A DNA stretch of 15,471 bases, from assembly GCA_965262315.1 (NCBI GenBank), contig CBDHFJ010000075.1, positions 1-15,471 on the forward strand. The letters run 5' to 3'. Origin of the DNA: JBCCFK01 sp965262315 (lineage in GTDB: Bacteria; Actinomycetota; Acidimicrobiia; Acidimicrobiales; UBA8592). Position 1 is the first letter of the stretch, and every line of letters starts with the position of its first letter. Both the position numbers and the translations under genes were made by a program. The notes beneath the pieces were generated by a model, which saw nothing but the letters and a program-made list of their open reading frames with translations, was not told the DNA's origin and searched no databases. Shown here in pieces: positions 13,902 to 15,471 of this stretch.

Positions 13902-14330
13902 TCAGCTGGTCAAACCTCGGCCTCGGAGCGCGGTACCGAGCTCGGTCAGGAAACAGCGGACCGTCATCACCATCACTCGGTGCACCAGGCTCCCGAGGTC
14001 GGTGAACCGTTCGATCTGTGGCGGGAGGTCATAGCGGCCCATCAGGTGCAGGTGGGTGGCGTCGGGGCCGAACGAGACCAGCTCGAGGTCGGCGTCGAGG
14101 TCGGGGAGATCACCGTCGCCGTTCCACGCCACGTTGATGATGGCGGCGTCGCCCCGGAAGTGGTGACCGCGGCGATCGATGCCCACCCGCTGGGTGGGTC
14201 GCCCCGCGCCCTGCGCCGCGAGGAGCGCGGTGTGGCGGTTCCAGGCGTCGCGGACGAGGCGGGAGATCGATGTGTCGGGCAGCGTGGTGAAGAGGCGTGT
14301 CGCCATCTCGACCGGCAGCTGGACCGCCAC
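13902..14330 (-). CDS. Small protein of unknown function heading the kinase-regulator operon (start uncertain)
   Basis: The frame gives ~142 aa from GTG 14330 or 134 aa from ATG 14306; neither has a Shine-Dalgarno. Composition is protein-like: LVRDAWNRHTALLAAQG, then DAAIINVAWNGDG, LDADLELVSFGPDATHLHLMGRYDLPP and a C-terminal helix. The alternation of beta-strands and a final helix suggests an SRPBCC/lipid-binding-like fold, but I do not recognise the family. The coding-like sequence continues upstream of 14330 (APLFVHDF) without any start codon. An ATG at 14392, with a leaderless-type -10, lies one frame away; one extra base in the G run at 14348-14351 (C run on the coding strand) would join them. 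It ends 23 nt before the kinase start and has a DosR-type box upstream, so it belongs to that operon. Confidence 0.6.
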   Translation of the reverse strand: MAVQLPVEMATRLFTTLPDTSISRLVRDAWNRHTALLAAQGAGRPTQRVGIDRRGHHFRGDAAIINVAWNGDGDLPDLDADLELVSFGPDATHLHLMGRYDLPPQIERFTDLGSLVHRVMVMTVRCFLTELGTALRGRGLTS

Positions 14331-14428
14331 GAAGTCGTGGACGAAGAGGGGAGCGCCCGCCGGCGTGCGCTGGCCGTGCCACTCGTCTGCATGTGATCGA
14401 CTGTCCTGGATGCGGAACGGGCAGGCGA

Positions 14429-14448
14429 CCAGGGACCGAGGTCCCGAA
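14429..14448. promoter_or_regulatory. DosR/DevR-type operator upstream of the regulator operon
   Basis: GGGAC-CGAG-GTCCC (14432-14445) carries the perfect DosR core, and one flank (GTCCCGAA; TTCGGGAC on the other strand) also matches the mycobacterial box. Its centre is ~46 bp from the ATG at 14392 on the minus strand, suiting activation of the small-protein/kinase/regulator operon. It is also ~55 bp before secG, so an effect on secG cannot be ruled out. Confidence 0.6.
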
Positions 14449-14480
14449 TCGTCGCGTCGGGTACCCGGTGCCGGTCCGGG

Positions 14481-14486
14481 TAGCAT
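14481..14486 (+). promoter_or_regulatory. Putative -10 of a leaderless secG promoter (TAGCAT)
   Basis: TAGCAT fits TANNNT and ends 7 nt before the secG ATG. The start codon has no Shine-Dalgarno (CTCGGCC precedes it), so secG is probably transcribed leaderless from its own promoter, as needed now that it is apart from tpiA. Confidence 0.4.
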
Positions 14487-14493
14487 CTCGGCC

Positions 14494-14724
14494 ATGACCG
14501 CTGTCCTCGTCGTCGTCGACGTCATCTGCGCCCTGGGCCTCATCGGCCTGGTGCTGTTGCACAGTGGCCGCGGTGGCGGCCTGTCCGACATGTTCGGCGG
14601 CGGCATGGGAGCGTCGGCAGCGGGCTCGACGGTGATCGAGAAGAACCTCGACCGCATCACCATCGTGGTGGCACTGGTCTTCACCTTCACCACGCTCGCG
14701 CTCGCCTTGATGCTCGACGAGTAG
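14494..14724 (+). CDS. secG: Protein translocase subunit SecG
   Basis: SecG is the small auxiliary subunit of the SecYEG translocon in the cytoplasmic membrane. The 76-aa product has two membrane helices (~3-22 and ~53-73) joined by the signature loop HSGRGGGLSDMFGGGMG, with the usual length for actinobacterial SecG. The ATG at 14494 puts the first helix right at the N-terminus; the open frame continuing upstream is antisense to the neighbouring operon and not membrane-like. In most Actinobacteria secG follows tpiA directly. Here a stress-gene interval lies between. Confidence 0.95.
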   Translation: MTAVLVVVDVICALGLIGLVLLHSGRGGGLSDMFGGGMGASAAGSTVIEKNLDRITIVVALVFTFTTLALALMLDE

Positions 14725-14734
14725 CCCGCCAGCA

Positions 14735-14750
14735 CCGGCGCCGTCGCCGG
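14735..14750 (+). terminator. Weak hairpin after secG
   Basis: CCGGCG, loop CCGT, CGCCGG gives a 6-bp GC stem 10 nt after the secG stop, with no U tract. In sequence this rich in G and C such stems arise by chance often. Confidence 0.25.
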
Positions 14751-14777
14751 GCTCAATCCGGCACCGAGGCATGCCGA

Positions 14778-15471
14778 TTGGCTGGGGTGCCGCTGCGAGC
14801 CGTTGCCCTGCTGTGTCTGTTGGCCCTCGCAGGCGCCTGCGGAGGGGTCGAGACCCGTGCTGGTGGACGACGCCGCGTGCGGCAGCTCCGGCCGAGCCGG
14901 CCGCCGATGCGACCGACGGAGCCCCCGATCGCATCGCACTGCTCGAAGACGCGGCTGAAGACCCTCCCGTCCTCCGGATCGCGCTGGCCGGGCCCCCGGT
15001 GTATGACCCGGTGCTCGCCTCGGTGGTCGAACCTGCGGACATGGCGATCCTCGATCTGGTGTACGACGGTCTGACCGCCTGGGATCCTCAGCGCAACACC
15101 TGGGTCGTTGGCCCTCGCAGCGTCCGCGGTGCCTTCGGCGGACGGGATGACCTGGCGGTTCGTGCTCGACGAGGCAACCTTCGCCGACGGGTCACCGGTC
15201 GAGGCCGCCGATGTGGTCCGCAGCATGGACCGCATCCTGGACAACGGGTTGACGGTCCCGTCCGCTCGACTCGACGCGGTCTCGGCCGTGGTGGCGATCG
15301 ATCGGTCGACCGTGGAGTTCGCGCTCGCCGAGCCCCTCGCCGACCTGCCGGCCCTGTTGTCGAGCCCGGTGTTCGGCATCGTGCCCGAGGGGGTGCTCGA
15401 CGGAACGAACGGCTCCGGCCCGTACGTCGGGGCGGACGGGGTCCTGGGTCACCGTTCCGAAGACCTGACGA
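14778..15471 (+). pseudogene. ABC-transporter substrate-binding lipoprotein, family 5 (oligopeptide type), frame broken twice, 3' end outside the window
   Basis: From TTG 14778 (GAGG at 14766-14769) or GTG 14787 the frame encodes a lipoprotein signal, VPLRAVALLCLLALAGAC, with lipobox LAGAC. The expected mature sequence then continues in another frame from about 14905: RIALLEDAAEDPPVLRIAL and ILDLVYDGLTAWDP, typical of the DppA/OppA N-lobe. Near 15107-15110 it returns to the first frame: GMTWRFVLDEATFADGSPVE, then AADVVRSMDRIL and onward to the window end. The shifts are -1-like at ~14850-14905 and +1-like at GTTG, so they cancel; read without change, the first frame stops at 15074. Such proteins capture peptides, nickel or similar ligands for import. 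The cause may be decay or sequence error. Confidence 0.75.

Noticed and set aside
1..15471. tRNA, rRNA, transposase or phage genes
   Set aside because: I looked for cloverleaf-like segments, ribosomal RNA signatures and transposase or integrase motifs and saw none. The remodelled gene order therefore has no visible mobile element to explain it, apart from the small direct repeat.

Overview
The window is high-GC, gene-dense actinobacterial chromosome. The evidence is the partial gene order uvrC, rapZ, gap, pgk, tpiA, secG (a block seen in Actinobacteria), a UvrC that reads like mycobacterial UvrC, a short 76-aa SecG, and a DosR/DevR-type two-component system. Several genes have a -10-like hexamer only 6-9 nt before the start codon, as in leaderless actinobacterial mRNAs. 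A deep-branching class such as Acidimicrobiia is my best guess, but that is inference.

Layout, left half: the start of an Ala/Pro/Thr-rich hypothetical gene (minus strand) diverges from uvrC. Then come a guanine deaminase (guaD), a convergent NAD-type short-chain dehydrogenase, a class I methyltransferase and rapZ. The lower-glycolysis run gap-pgk-tpiA follows directly. gap and pgk overlap by 4 bp. yvcK and whiA, which normally lie between rapZ and gap in Actinobacteria, are absent, and three unrelated genes sit between uvrC and rapZ.

Layout, right half: tpiA and secG, usually adjacent, are separated by about 5.2 kb. This interval starts with a 419-bp non-coding stretch carrying a 30-bp direct repeat. 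It continues with a DedA/VTT-like membrane protein, two divergent tandem-domain universal stress proteins, a DevR/DosR-like response regulator, a PAS-containing DevS-like histidine kinase and a small unrecognised protein. The kinase and regulator genes overlap (ATGA). Two perfect GGGAC-N4-GTCCC palindromes, the core of the mycobacterial DosR box, lie exactly where such a regulator would be expected to act: between the divergent stress-protein genes and upstream of the three-gene regulator operon. I read the interval as a compact, autoregulated dormancy/hypoxia-type stress island set between central-carbon and Sec-export genes. This is the most interesting part of the window.

After secG the window ends inside a lipoprotein ABC-transporter substrate-binding gene (family 5, oligopeptide type). 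Its frame is broken twice by apparently compensating single-base shifts. The small protein of the regulator operon also looks like it has lost one base in a short homopolymer, so either local sequence error or real decay affects 14.3-15.1 kb.
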